Shown in pieces: positions 54,178 to 64,000 of a DNA stretch of 64,000 bases. Location of the stretch: positions 484,501-548,500 of the forward strand of contig LR746270.1 in the NCBI GenBank assembly GCA_902729315.2, given 5' to 3'. The translations under genes and the position numbers were made by a program. The notes beneath the pieces were generated by a model, which saw only the letters and a program-made list of their open reading frames with translations, ran no database searches and was not told the origin of the DNA. How positions within the stretch are numbered: position 1 is the first letter of the stretch; each line of letters starts with the position of its first letter. This DNA is from Spirodela intermedia (taxonomy: Eukaryota > Streptophyta > Magnoliopsida > Alismatales > Araceae).

Positions 54178-55214
54178 CTTCCAGTCAAGCCCTCGTCTCG
54201 ATGTCCTCTCTCCTTCCCTTTCTCTCTATCCGTCGGGCCCTGCGCCTGAGGAGGAAGCCGCAATCTCCTTTCTCCCTCTCCGACGAGAGAGCCGAGGAGC
54301 TGGTGGGCGCCTTAATTTATTGCAGGAAGGGAAGAATGAACTGGGACGGGAAAGCGTCTAGAGACGGAGCCCGTCGATTGGCGTCTCTCCTCGAAGAACC
54401 GAGGCTAACTAATGAGATAAATAAAAACCATGGAACCCACTCATCGGGCGTCCGATATGGCGGAGAAATGGTACACGGGTTGACGTTCATCCGACGCCGT
54501 CTGTTCCACGACCCTCCGACGTGGTCTCTGAACCCAGAGAGATAGAGAGAGAGAGATACTATGAATGCGGCTTTCTTCTTGGCCTGGTACGTCGTACAAA
54601 GGAACCTCTAAATGGGCATGTTCGTGGACCCTTTTTACGAAAAACCCAAAAAAAAAGGGTTCTAGCTGAGACGACACTGATAGGGAGGACCTTCGGCCGG
54701 GCAAAAAGCCAAGTGCTCGAAAGTAACGTACCGACCCTCGACCTCATTACATTAGGGGAAATGACTAGAACACCCTCTTCCCATGTGCCCTTCTCCTCAC
54801 CGAATCGGGCCGAGACGTTTGGTTTTTTAGGTACTGCACAAAAAAGCAATAACTCAAAGGGTGACAGATATTCGCGAGCTTTAAAACTGGTCACAGTCAT
54901 CACGACTCTTCTTCTGGGGAGGAAACCAACGAGAAAAAACCGTAACGGTTTGACATCAGAGACCAATTTTTTTGGGGGACGTATGGGTAATTATCCATAT
55001 CTTTCTCAGGAATCCTTTCGTGGCATGTGCCTAAAAGAAATCGCGAGAAAGTAATCGAGAAATAACAAAATAAATACCTAGGTACATTATTAATGATAAT
55101 TGCCGCGGCGCAGCGATGGGCGGTTCAAGCTTGACAGGGGAACACCAGAAAAATAGAATGGAACAATAGATACAGGCAAGACAGGGTCGACAGAGCACAA
55201 GGAACCATAGCAAC

Positions 55215-55245
<31 letters not shown>

Positions 55246-55409
55246 CTCTCTAAACGCTCCCCAAAGAGGAAGAAAGCGAGTTGAAATGACGTCTTTCAAG
55301 AAAGAGATCAAACGAAAGCGATGAGGCTCACGACTTCACAAAGATCATCAAAAGAAAGTTTCTCTCTTTCCCTACCTCTGAAGCACAAAGATGGAAATGG
55401 CGGCGCTCC
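54178..55409. other. TPR-gene promoter and Alba 3' flank
   Basis: No coding sequence is recognised. A CT tract lies at 55217-55250. A TTGAC or TAACGG word appears now and then, with no clear cluster. Confidence 0.5.
55217..55250. repeat. (CT)n microsatellite
   Basis: CT tract with one CC interruption, downstream of the Alba gene. Confidence 0.9.
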
Positions 55410-58400
55410 CTAGGCCTGACTTCCCCTCCCCCGGCTGCCCACTCTGCCCCTGGCTCGGCCATATCCTCCTCTCCCAGCGCCGCCGGCCCTGCCTCTCTCA
55501 TACCCAGCACCTGCCATGGAAAGACCTCATGAAACTCCCAGCAGATCAAATTATCTGGGGATTATCGAGCATTTAGCTTATCCCCAACAGGAGTGATGGG
55601 TCATCCAGCTGACCTACTGGCAGTCACTGTGGGACTATCTCATGATGCAGCAGTGATGAACTCTTCTTACCCTGATAGCTCCAGCCTCTGCCACGGCCAC
55701 CACCTCGGCCCCAACCATGGCTCCATCCACCATTTTCTGGCCAAAAGTCAACGACTAGATGGTCAAACATATCGTTGACATGGAATAGAACAAACCCAAA
55801 AAGCCTAAAACATGATTCCGGAAACAGGTGAATGACCATAAGTGGTATGATACCTCGATTGTTGTTGTTGTTGTTGTAACCTCCATAGCCTCCGCCATAG
55901 CCTCCATCATATCCTTCGTCATATCCTTCATCGTATCCTTCCCCATACCCTCCATCGTATCCTCCACCATACCCGCCGCCATACCCACCCCCACCATATC
56001 TACCACCATATCCTCCGCGGTATCCACCACCGTATCCGCCTCTGCCCCAGCCACGCCCTCTTCCTCGGCCGCGAACGTGTCCTTGGCCGTTTGAGTCTGA
56101 AGATCATAGGGACCTAATGGTCAGTGTATAGTTAAACTTTTGGCCGAGATGAAACTGTCTTGGAGTACATGGCAGTACCTTCTGGCACAGCAACTTGGGC
56201 CTCCTTGCTCTGGGGGCTGCTGCTGCTGCTGCTGCTGCCATTGCTGCTTCTGATAGTACTGATACTGTGGCCTGGTCTGCCCCACATGTGCAGGAGCTTG
56301 GTACCTGAAGATCCAAGAAGAAGATAAAGACAATGAAATCAACCCAACCATGATTCAGAAAGGGGCACAACATGGTTTCCATCGTTTCCAATTTTAGAAG
56401 CTTTGAACCAACAAAAAAAAAAAAAGATTACCCTGGGGAGTTCTTGTTCAATTCTCTCAGTGACAGAGTGATTGAGATCACTGAGACATGGCGGGTCATT
56501 TCAAGACTGCAAAATATCCACTGAACATTAGGTTGCTATGAGAGCTATCTCCGGGACCTCTTCCGAATCTGAAAAAAGAAACAGAGAGGACTCACGGCAC
56601 AAGGCCCTCTTCAATGGGTTCCCACACGTCAACGATACTGGTTGAACTAATCTTGGTGTCCTGATGCAACCCGGGATTCCTCTTCTGTTGTCAGAAGCGA
56701 GAATCCGTAAATATCAAGAACAGCATGTGAGAAAATGGAAACTATACGTCGTTATTGTGTGCAATGAATGGCACCAACCTTTATAACCTCCACAATGGCA
56801 ACAGCCTTGCTGATTGCCTGCCCCATTGCCTTCAATACGATTTCTTTCATTCGTTTTTCCTGAATAAAGCAATAGAGATACGGAATAATTCAGAATGGCA
56901 ACAAAAAACCATATGAACAAACCAAGGTGAAGAGCCCTTAAAAGTAAGGGGGCCAAAGATATTTGAAAATAAGAAAATGCGAACCCAAATTGGGAAGGAA
57001 ATGAGGATAAAAGTCATAAAAGAGTAAATAGCAGATCCGAACGAGATGGGCATGAGACTATACTTATTTCAAACAGCACGGTCGCATGCTTCTTACCCAT
57101 AACTCAAGACACCAGCAACGATGAATCACATGTGAAGTTACCCGAAGAAAATGAGAATAATACATTCAAGGATCTGAATTTTGTTTGCTAACAGTTGCAC
57201 TGAGGTTTCCTAAGCAGGGAGTTCCTGAAGGCGTTTGGAGATGGCACATAAACCGAGCTTCTCACAGTGATGATACAATCCAGGTGACCCGAGAAAGAGA
57301 TTACTGGTGACATGGATTCCAGGAATTAAGAGGCTGCCCACTTTCACCTCGGAGCTTAACCGCAGATGAGATCACCAAATTCAGGTCACTCTTGTGATAT
57401 CGTCTAGATCATCTCAAGTGGATAAGTTGAGAATGCATCCAGCTTCGTAACGATAACTTTGCAATATGAGGACAACTTTGGAAAATAATTGCTCTAAATG
57501 GAGGCAATTTTCTGGGCAAAACCTAGATCATTTCTTGGTGTTTTGGCACTGTAAAAATCAAAACAACAGGTAATTTCCACAGGAATCACTGCTCCTCGAG
57601 CAATGAGCCGCCCAAAACCAGGAAACATCAGCCATTCAATTGTATCCACATAAGGTCTTGTGAAGAACGAAAATTTATTTAACTCTGAGTGCACTGCATA
57701 CAAAAAAAAAAACCACGAAGATATACTACTGAAGATAAGAAAGGCATAGAAAAGTGCTGAGACATCGAATCGAAACATCCGATGGCTTACCCTATACAAT
57801 CCGATCCCTTAAATCTCAAGAAGAAAATGGATGAAAATATGTTACCCCTGCCATCGGGAAACAGAATGTAAAAGAAAAATAAAATTGAAATCAGAACTGG
57901 TGCGAGTCTAACAAGTTGCACGTAATAGATTGTAATCTAGAAGGCACAAGGACACTGATGTCATTAGTTAGCCCATTAGAACAATGAAATATCGGTTTAA
58001 AAAATTCGAATGCTAACATAAAATGATACGCAGAAACAGATATATGGAGCATTCGAAAGGATGAGAATTAATCATCAGGCTATACGCTTATAATGTCAGA
58101 CAGTATCAGATGGAATATATAAACGATGGTTTGCAACAGACGGAGAAATAGCAGCGGGGGGATGGAGGGGGGAGACAGAGAGAGGAGACCGAGAGCATTT
58201 AAGAATATCCAGAATTAGACAGCATATTAGAACTGTCCAAACACTTGAAAGCTGATTCACCAATGCCACTCAAGGGAGAAGGAACTACAGTCCAAAACCC
58301 ATCAGGAGAGAGAGCCCAGATTGTGGATGCGACAGACCTGGAGCAAGGTAGTTGCATAGCTGATGTAGTTACGTATCATCCCCTGAGTCGTAATACGGAT

Positions 58401-58460
58401 CTCATTCTCCTTGATAACAGACTCCGGCCTCGGTTTCTCGACCCTCTGGTACCTGTCCAT
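55410..58460 (-). CDS. Alba-domain DNA/RNA-binding protein with RGG/GGY-rich tail
   Basis: Eight exons: 58338-58460, 56779-56859, 56596-56684, 56432-56506, 56195-56304, 55854-56096, 55671-55736, 55410-55510; about 295 residues. The Alba domain is MDRYQRVEKP, ENEIRITTQGMIRNYISYA, EIVLKAMGQAISKAVAIVE, TRHVSVISITLS and REL; these are the usual residues of the RPP20/Alba fold. Then come GYQAP, a Gln tract, and a long Gly/Tyr/Arg/Asp tail with GRGRGRGWGRGGYGGGYRGG, repeated GYDEGYD and six Asn in a row, closing with RGRGSQA. Such long plant Albas bind RNA and R-loops and protect mRNAs in condensates. The exon 5 donor is uncertain: the weak CCAA/GTTGCT keeps the tail in frame, the stronger AGAAG/GTACTG does not. 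TGGGCC words upstream at 58864-59000 suit a housekeeping promoter. Confidence 0.87.
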
Positions 58461-58597
58461 GGCTAACAGCTTTCTCCCCGTCCCACGGATAAGACTTGCG
58501 GCGAGGGTTAAGGATCTCGTGCGACAGCAGAGGATACACTACTACAGAGAAGGTCCGGAAGCGCTGAAGAGTGGAGCCTCTAAAACCCTAGAGCCAG

Positions 58598-58601
<4 letters not shown>

Positions 58602-58671
<70 letters not shown>
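58602..58671. repeat. Compound (GT)n(GA)n microsatellite
   Basis: About 36 bases of GT followed without a break by about 34 bases of GA, 140 bases upstream of the Alba start codon. Confidence 0.95.
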
Positions 58672-58673
<2 letters not shown>

Positions 58674-59057
58674 AACAAATAGACCCAACGGGGAAGGAAC
58701 TAAAATCTTCACTGGCATGGAAATCAGGGTCCTCGAATTCCTATTTTTTCCGTATATATTATTCCGTAATATATTATATAATATACTATAATATAATAAA
58801 ACGCATTTATTTTAATATTAAACACTCTGGTTAGAAACTCGCTCGGAATTCGTCAGCGGGTTGGGCCATAACCACGATAATGGGCCTAACTAATCATTAG
58901 TATCCATTAGGCTCATTTTCCTACAATAACCCATTGGTCCACGCGATCAAGGTTTTCATTATATCCATTCAGGCCCATTATAACCCATTTTTTTGGCCCA
59001 TCAAAGTCAGCAGGCAGACCCGTTCATCTCGTACGGTCGGCTCGTCGTTGGATAATC

Positions 59058-59060
<3 letters not shown>

Positions 59061-59109
<49 letters not shown>
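59061..59109. repeat. (GA)n microsatellite followed by poly-G
   Basis: About 49 bases of GA running into a G tract of nine bases. Confidence 0.95.
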
Positions 59110-59117
<8 letters not shown>

Positions 59118-59995
59118 AAGAACGGTTCTCTCACGTCGATGTCCCCAATTTGCAATAAGATATCTTTCAGTGGAAAAATAAATAAGTGTATATGCAGAAG
59201 GGTTGTTTCTGAAAAACTACGATGCACATTCTTGCTCGTTCGCGTTACTCGCTGATCTCTCCTCGGAGTGTACTGTTAACGGGCCCAAATGAGCTGATTT
59301 CGACTGAGCTTACCGGCAAGTCGGCCCATTAGAACCCGGTTTGCCTGCTTTCTGAGAGTTGACCACGTTTGGTCCTATGATTTGGGTGGGGAACGGTCGT
59401 AAAAATTTGAAGACGTGGCATTCATATCCTCCATCAATTTTTTTCCGGTTTGGGATCAAGAACGGGATCACTTATCGGACGTCCGGATTTTCCCGTAGAG
59501 ATGAAAGCCGACTTCTGACCACGTCACACGTCGTTATCACCGTCACCGTCAACCACGTGGACGCGTCACCGATCGGGCCGAACTCCACGTCAAGTCCCGG
59601 GGGGGGGGGTGCGGGGGCTCTGTGAAGCGCCCCAGATTCTCCGCCCTCGCTGTCCACTCGCACATTTGGGGGAGACTCGAGATAGGAAATGACTATCCTA
59701 CCCTCCAACTAAAGCTCGAATCCAAACCGGCAACTCCCCGGTAAGAGTACCCACGGTTTCCAACAAAATTACGTTCTGTCCCTCGTCACGCCGGGTGGAG
59801 CGGGAGAAGAGGCGCTCAAGGATTTGTTTACAGAAGGAACTAAGATAGCTGGGGAATGGTGGGAAGGACAAATGTATTGCCACGTGTCATCCGACCACTG
59901 GTTGATGGCAATATCGATATTATGATGATTAATTCAGGTATTTAAATTTCTCTATCCTCTTTCTCTCTTCCCTCGTCTTCGCCGCCCCTCGACGC

Positions 59996-60003
59996 TATAA
60001 ATA
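59996..60003 (+). promoter_or_regulatory. TATA box of the proline-rich gene
   Basis: A canonical TATAAATA. Transcription would start near 60030, 300 bases before the chosen ATG. Confidence 0.65.
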
Positions 60004-60166
60004 CATGTACTCGGGACATTTCTAGTTCCCCCCCCCCCCTTCTTGCCGTGCTCCTCCCCCATTTTCCTTTCGATTCTCTCTTCTCCGCTTATCTCCTCCG
60101 GTCGCCTGCTCCTCTTCTTCCTCCCCCTCCTCGGCCGTCCGTACGCCGCGCCGCCGCCGGACAGCC

Positions 60167-60202
60167 ATGCCGGCCGGAGAATTTCCGCCAGCCACGTGCT
60201 AA
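60167..60202 (+). other. Upstream ORF in the proline-rich gene leader
   Basis: The first ATG after the TATA box opens a frame of 11 codons (MPAGEFPPATC) and a stop. It ends 131 bases before the main ATG and could lower translation of the main frame. Confidence 0.4.
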
Positions 60203-60333
60203 CTCCAACGCCGATCTCCCGCCACCGACCATTCTTCTCTCTCCGCTTTTTACCAATTCCACCCCTGAGAAAAGCTGTTGTTAGCGGCTGCGCCCACCTT
60301 TCTTTTCTTTTTCAGTTCGTGTCCAGGGCCGGA

Positions 60334-60942
60334 ATGTCGTCGAGCCAGATCAGCAGCGGCGGCCCTCAGGCCTTGACGCCGTTGGGGGCCTCTCGGAAGC
60401 GGAAGGATAGAAGCGGTCATTGGGCCCACCAGCCCCAAATGACGACAAAAGCCGAGCCGATGAAACCGGCTGTCTTCCCCGGCCCACTCCCCCAGCAGCA
60501 GCCGGTGAAACCAGTCTTCCCGGGCCCACCAGCCCTGCAGCAGCAACCGGTGAAACCCGTTTTCTGGGGCCCGCCTGCCCCGGAGCAGCAGCAGCATCAG
60601 CAGCCGGTGAAACCGGTTTTCCCGGCTCCACCCCTGGCGCAGCAGCAACCGGAGAAACCGGCTGGCGCGGGCGGGAACTGGCTCTTAGCCGGTTACCTGG
60701 CGCACGAGTTTCTCAACAAGGGCACCTTACTTGGCAAGCCCTGGGACGCCGCCGCTGCCGCCGCCGCCGCCGCTAGGCCGCCAGATCGCCGCCGGCCGGA
60801 GACAACGGAGCAGCAGAGAAGGAAGCCGGCGGCGGTGGCGGCGGCGGCGTACGAGGAGGTGACCCACCTGCTGAAGACGGAGGGGGCCCACATCCCGGGT
60901 GTCGTCAATCCCAGTCAGCTGGTGCTTTGGCTACAGATGTGA
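60334..60942 (+). CDS. Uncharacterised plant proline/glutamine-rich protein
   Basis: One exon, 202 residues. After a Ser-rich start and a basic SRKRKDRSGH patch come four or five imperfect repeats of about 16 residues around QQQPVKPVFPGPP (residues 45-110). The C-terminal half holds the conserved part: NWLLAGYLAHEFLNKGTLLG, an Ala run, and YEEVTHLLKTEGAHIPGVVNPSQLVLWLQM. I recall similar C-termini in plant proteins of unknown function; no catalytic motif or membrane segment is visible. The same frame is open upstream to 60043 but has no ATG, so the start at 60334 is used. The basic patch could be a nuclear signal. Confidence 0.7.
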   Translation: MSSSQISSGGPQALTPLGASRKRKDRSGHWAHQPQMTTKAEPMKPAVFPGPLPQQQPVKPVFPGPPALQQQPVKPVFWGPPAPEQQQHQQPVKPVFPAPPLAQQQPEKPAGAGGNWLLAGYLAHEFLNKGTLLGKPWDAAAAAAAAARPPDRRRPETTEQQRRKPAAVAAAAYEEVTHLLKTEGAHIPGVVNPSQLVLWLQM

Positions 60943-61746
60943 GAGCTCCGCCGTGCAAGGGAACAGAACGATTGGATCCTTCTCCGTCGGTCCCGCGAGG
61001 CAGCGGACCGTGCTGTGCGCCTGTGCTCTCTCCCTCGGCTTCTCGGTCTCCTTCTGTGGCGAATACGACGAGCCGATTATGGCGGCGCCACGAAATGAGG
61101 GTGAGACCGAGAAGATCGGGTCTCCCCTCTCCCCCTTCTCTCTCTCTCTCTCCCTCTCGCTGGGATCACCGCTGTTATCCTGGGCTTCCTTCTTCACTTC
61201 CGCCTTCCCGCCGTATCACGGGCGTCCATCCCTTCCCTTCCCTTCCCTGCAGCCTCTCGTCATCATCAACTTCAAGATGAAGAAGAAGAAGAGCGAAGAA
61301 GAGGCTCCAACTTCACACCAATGGGTTACTGGGACAGTACAAGAGGAGCACAGAGAGAGAGAGAGGGAGAGAGAGAGAGAGAGGATCACAGAATCGCCCG
61401 AGAGCCACCCCACCAAGGGACTAGGGCCATCTTCGTCATCTTCTCATCTGCAACCCATGATATTTCACTAGCAATGGAAATCTAGTGAGAGAAAGCGCAC
61501 ACCAAGGGCAGAATCGACGCTCAAACCCTCCGAATTCTAATCTATTTAGAGCAACCCAATCATGTTCTATGTTCAGACACAGCGACAGAAGCACCCTAGC
61601 TTCTTATTTGAGCGGGGGGTTCCAGCTGGGAGAAAAGGGGGCGGTGAAGCGGTGGAAGACCAGATAGGAATTTTGTTTTTTTTTGTTTTTTTGTTTTTTT
61701 GGATTGGGTTTTTTCTATATTGGGTATCGATGATTCCATGGGCAAA
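60943..61746. other. Convergent 3' flank
   Basis: 3' UTRs of the proline-rich gene (+) and the LEUNIG-like gene (-). It contains a GA tract at 61354-61383 and CT-rich stretches near 61138. No coding sequence is supported. Confidence 0.5.
61354..61383. repeat. (GA)n microsatellite
   Basis: An interrupted GA tract between convergent genes. Confidence 0.85.
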
Positions 61747-62243
61747 CTATTTCCAGAGCTTGACAGACTTGTCGTAGCTGGCGGACGCGACCATGCCGGT
61801 GAGTGGGGACTGGGCCAGGGCGGCGATCAGGTTATCGTGTGCCTGGACGGTCATGTTCTTGTTCTCTGCCATGTTCCAAAGCTCCAGTGTCTGCATCGAA
61901 GCCGCGGATAAACAGGGTTAATCACGAATGGAGGCCACCGGGAGGCCAGATCGGGGGAATTTTGGGGCATCAAAAATGGGAATATTCTAGCAGCATTTTT
62001 CACACGTGTGTTTGAGCGTGTGGAAAATGATGAGATGGGAAGGGCTCGATAACCTTGGTGAAGTTGAATGAGCAAACGATACGCAGGCATTTTGTCAAAC
62101 ACGCGCAAGATTGGTGGGTCAAAGATCGGTGAATCTAAGTCAAATACCTGGATTTTTCTAAAATATTTTCTTATCAAGTATGTGAAAAAAACCCATCGAT
62201 TGTCCACGAAAACTGCATTCTTTCCATAGATATTGCTTCGATT

Positions 62244-62290
<47 letters not shown>

Positions 62291-63247
62291 TTGGGAAGAA
62301 GGACGCATGGAAAACAACTTTTTTCAAAGGAAAATAAGAAATAACCAACGATATTACCTGGTATCCGCCGATGATCAACAAAGTGGAGTAGTTGGGGTGG
62401 AAAACACAGGAATGGAACTGGTTCCCGCTGGAATTGAACTCGTGGATGCACTCCCCAGATGCCGACCAGATCCTTACTGAATCCGGACAAACGGATGCTA
62501 AGTAATCTCCATTCGAGTCCCAGCAGATCGAGGTTACGTCTTTGGTGTGTCCCTAAGAATGATAAAAGTATGAATTGAGGATAATTAAAAGATGAAATAT
62601 CTATCCACACAAGAATTCCACTATTAATAAAAATTCCCTCTCTTTTTTTTCCTAACATAAATCCATGAGATTACTGGGAGTAATGAGTAATGGATTATTA
62701 AAAGGGCAAAGATTTATCCATAAATAAAAACCAATGATGACAATAAAAATTATTCCTTTACTAACATGAGACCATGACATCACTGAATTTTATCATTAAG
62801 AGACGAAATATTTATCCAAAAAAATCCTAATAATAATAAACAAATACAATTCTAAACATGAAACCCATGCAATCACTGGGTTGTTACCGGTAGCGTGCGT
62901 ATCTGCCGGTCGGCCTCAATGTCAAATATGGAAACCAGTTTTTCTGAAGATGCTGCAAGGAGTTGACCAAGTCTAGGCTGGAATCTAACTTGGCCCGTGG
63001 CACCCTGACATATAAACACGAAAAGGTTTTTCATGTCAGACGGAGGAAGAACTTGGTGGTGTAAAGAAGAACTGTCCGGATCGTTTCAGACCTTGGAGAC
63101 ACGAGAGAAAGCGAAGTTGCTGGTATTCCAGAACCTCATCTCGCCATTGTCGTCGCAAGAGCAGAATAGATCGGTCTTCTTTGGATGGAAGTCAACGGAC
63201 ATCACAGGAGAATTGTGCCCAGTAAATGTGTGCAAGCAAAAATGTGG
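61747..63247 (-). CDS. LEUNIG/LEUNIG_HOMOLOG-type WD40 corepressor, 3' part only
   Basis: Four exons visible: 63092-63247, 62888-63004, 62358-62552, 61747-61890, encoding the last 203 residues. The WD40 blades match the end of [109 protein letters not shown], ending VKLWK. These Gro/Tup1-type corepressors act with SEUSS in the nucleus on flower, seed-mucilage and defence genes. The N-terminal LUFS domain and earlier blades lie beyond the right edge. The [14 protein letters not shown] wording is closer to LUH than to LUG, but this is a weak call. The last intron carries a long GA tract. Confidence 0.88.
62246..62287. repeat. (GA)n microsatellite in the last intron
   Basis: About 42 bases of perfect GA in the intron between the last two exons of the LEUNIG-like gene; CT on the sense strand. 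Confidence 0.95.
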
Positions 63248-64000
63248 CTGCAAGCAAAGCCATTATTAATCTTCACATCAGAATCTAACCTCCAAGCTCG
63301 AGTTGAAACAAACTTATTCAAATGAAATCCTCAATAATAATCCCACAATTGAACGACATCCCCATTGAAAATAAGTGTACAGATGTTGAGACAGCATGCA
63401 CATGAGGAACCCCGTTAGAATAATCTCTCTAAACACGAGGATCAAATAGCTAGTCACTTAACCGAACTAGTTAGAAATATGCAAGGCAGAATTAGCTATG
63501 GACATCAGAGCTTGCACGCGTCGTGTATATGTTTACAAGTTGGGAGCTAAATCTGAGCCAGATTATGACATGAACGGCATTATAGATTGTCCAGCAGAGA
63601 AGATAACGATCATAAAAAAAACGTAGGAGCGAAGCTTAGTGAAGTAAGAATAACTAAAAAAATGGGTTTCCCTATTTTAAAGTGGGAAGTTTGGGTAGTG
63701 AAAGAGACGGGTTGATAGGGGGGCTATTAACATATGGTCCGGCTCATTTCCCATCGAAAAATGGAGATTGGGCAGGTGTTGGAAAGGATGACGGTCTCTC
63801 TCTTCCCTTTTTCTGTCCATCAAAATCTGCCACCATCAATGCCTGTTTCAGTGCGATTTCTGCTTATAACTTAGAGGGTCTTGCATTTCAGGATATACCC
63901 CGGTTTTGTCAGTTTATCTCTGAGCACGGGCTACTCGCGTAGGCAAGGGGTGCACGCACACAGGGCCTATGAGCAGCGGGGAGTATTCAACCAGAATATT
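63248..64000 (-). other. Probable intron of the LEUNIG-like gene
   Basis: Follows upstream of the exon starting at 63247. AT-rich to about 63700, then more mixed. An 86-codon plus-strand frame at 63682-63942 has no recognisable domain and may be a piece of an old element. Confidence 0.35.

Larger units (their letters stand above)
58461..59995. promoter_or_regulatory. Divergent region upstream of Alba and the proline-rich gene
   Basis: About 1.5 kb. Near 58860-59000 there are four GGCCCA/TGGGCC words and several AACCCA words, as in site II promoters of translation-related genes. Two long microsatellites and an ACGT-containing segment (59518-59590) follow. No coding sequence was seen. Confidence 0.5.

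Noticed and set aside
58411-58834. Frames with Cys-Val and Arg-Glu repeats
   Set aside because: Direct translations of the GT and GA microsatellites.
60043-60333. N-terminal extension of the proline-rich protein
   Set aside because: The frame is open, but it contains no ATG before 60334.

Overview
The window is nuclear DNA of a flowering plant. Genes are split by AG/GT introns, exons are GC-rich against AT-rich introns, there is an intron-containing elongator tRNA-Met, and every recognised protein belongs to a plant family. The very GC-rich, intronless PPR gene and the phosphotransfer protein, which most resembles the grass PHP/AHP4 clade, suggest a monocot or early-diverging angiosperm. That is an inference, and no species is claimed. 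Long (GA/CT)n tracts occur throughout, in 5' UTRs, introns and spacers.

Layout. 1-1.5 kb: first coding exon of a PP2A B'' regulatory subunit (-), running off the left edge. 3.0-9.4 kb: casein kinase 1-like kinase (-, 13 exons). 11.0-13.1 kb: intronless PPR-DYW editing factor (-). 13.4-14.4 kb: uncharacterised plant protein (-). 14.4-18.3 kb: gene-poor spacer with a dense cluster of TTGAC (W-box) words. 18.3-19.5 kb: histidine phosphotransfer protein (+). 20.0-22.8 kb: KIN-10A/PAKRP2 kinesin (-), divergent from a WD40-like KIN14B-interacting protein (+, 23.5-27.1 kb). 27.5-31.9 kb: uncharacterised type I membrane protein (-). 34.2-35.7 kb: F-box/PP2-B gene (+) with an apparent frameshift. 36.3 kb: tRNA-Met (-). 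37.2-46.3 kb: cytosolic glutathione reductase (+, 16 exons) with a Copia gag relic in an intron. 46.6-51.3 kb: AUGMIN subunit 7 (-). 52.3-54.2 kb: SDI1/MS5-like TPR protein (-). 55.4-58.5 kb: Alba RNA/DNA-binding protein with an RGG/GGY tail (-). 60.3-60.9 kb: proline-rich unknown protein (+). 61.7 kb to the right edge: 3' end of a LEUNIG/LUH-type corepressor (-).

There is no operon logic; the genes are independent housekeeping or regulatory loci. Two relationships stand out. The casein kinase, KIN-10A and KIN14B-interacting genes correspond to the Arabidopsis neighbours At4g14340, At4g14330 and At4g14310, so this looks like an old conserved block. Several genes (KIN-10A, the KIN14B-interacting protein, AUG7) act on microtubules in dividing cells, and the KIN-10A promoter carries MSA-type G2/M motifs and TGGGCC site II motifs. 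Exon boundaries were worked out by hand from splice sites and reading phase. For each complete spliced gene the exon lengths sum to a multiple of three, except the F-box gene, which has an apparent frameshift.
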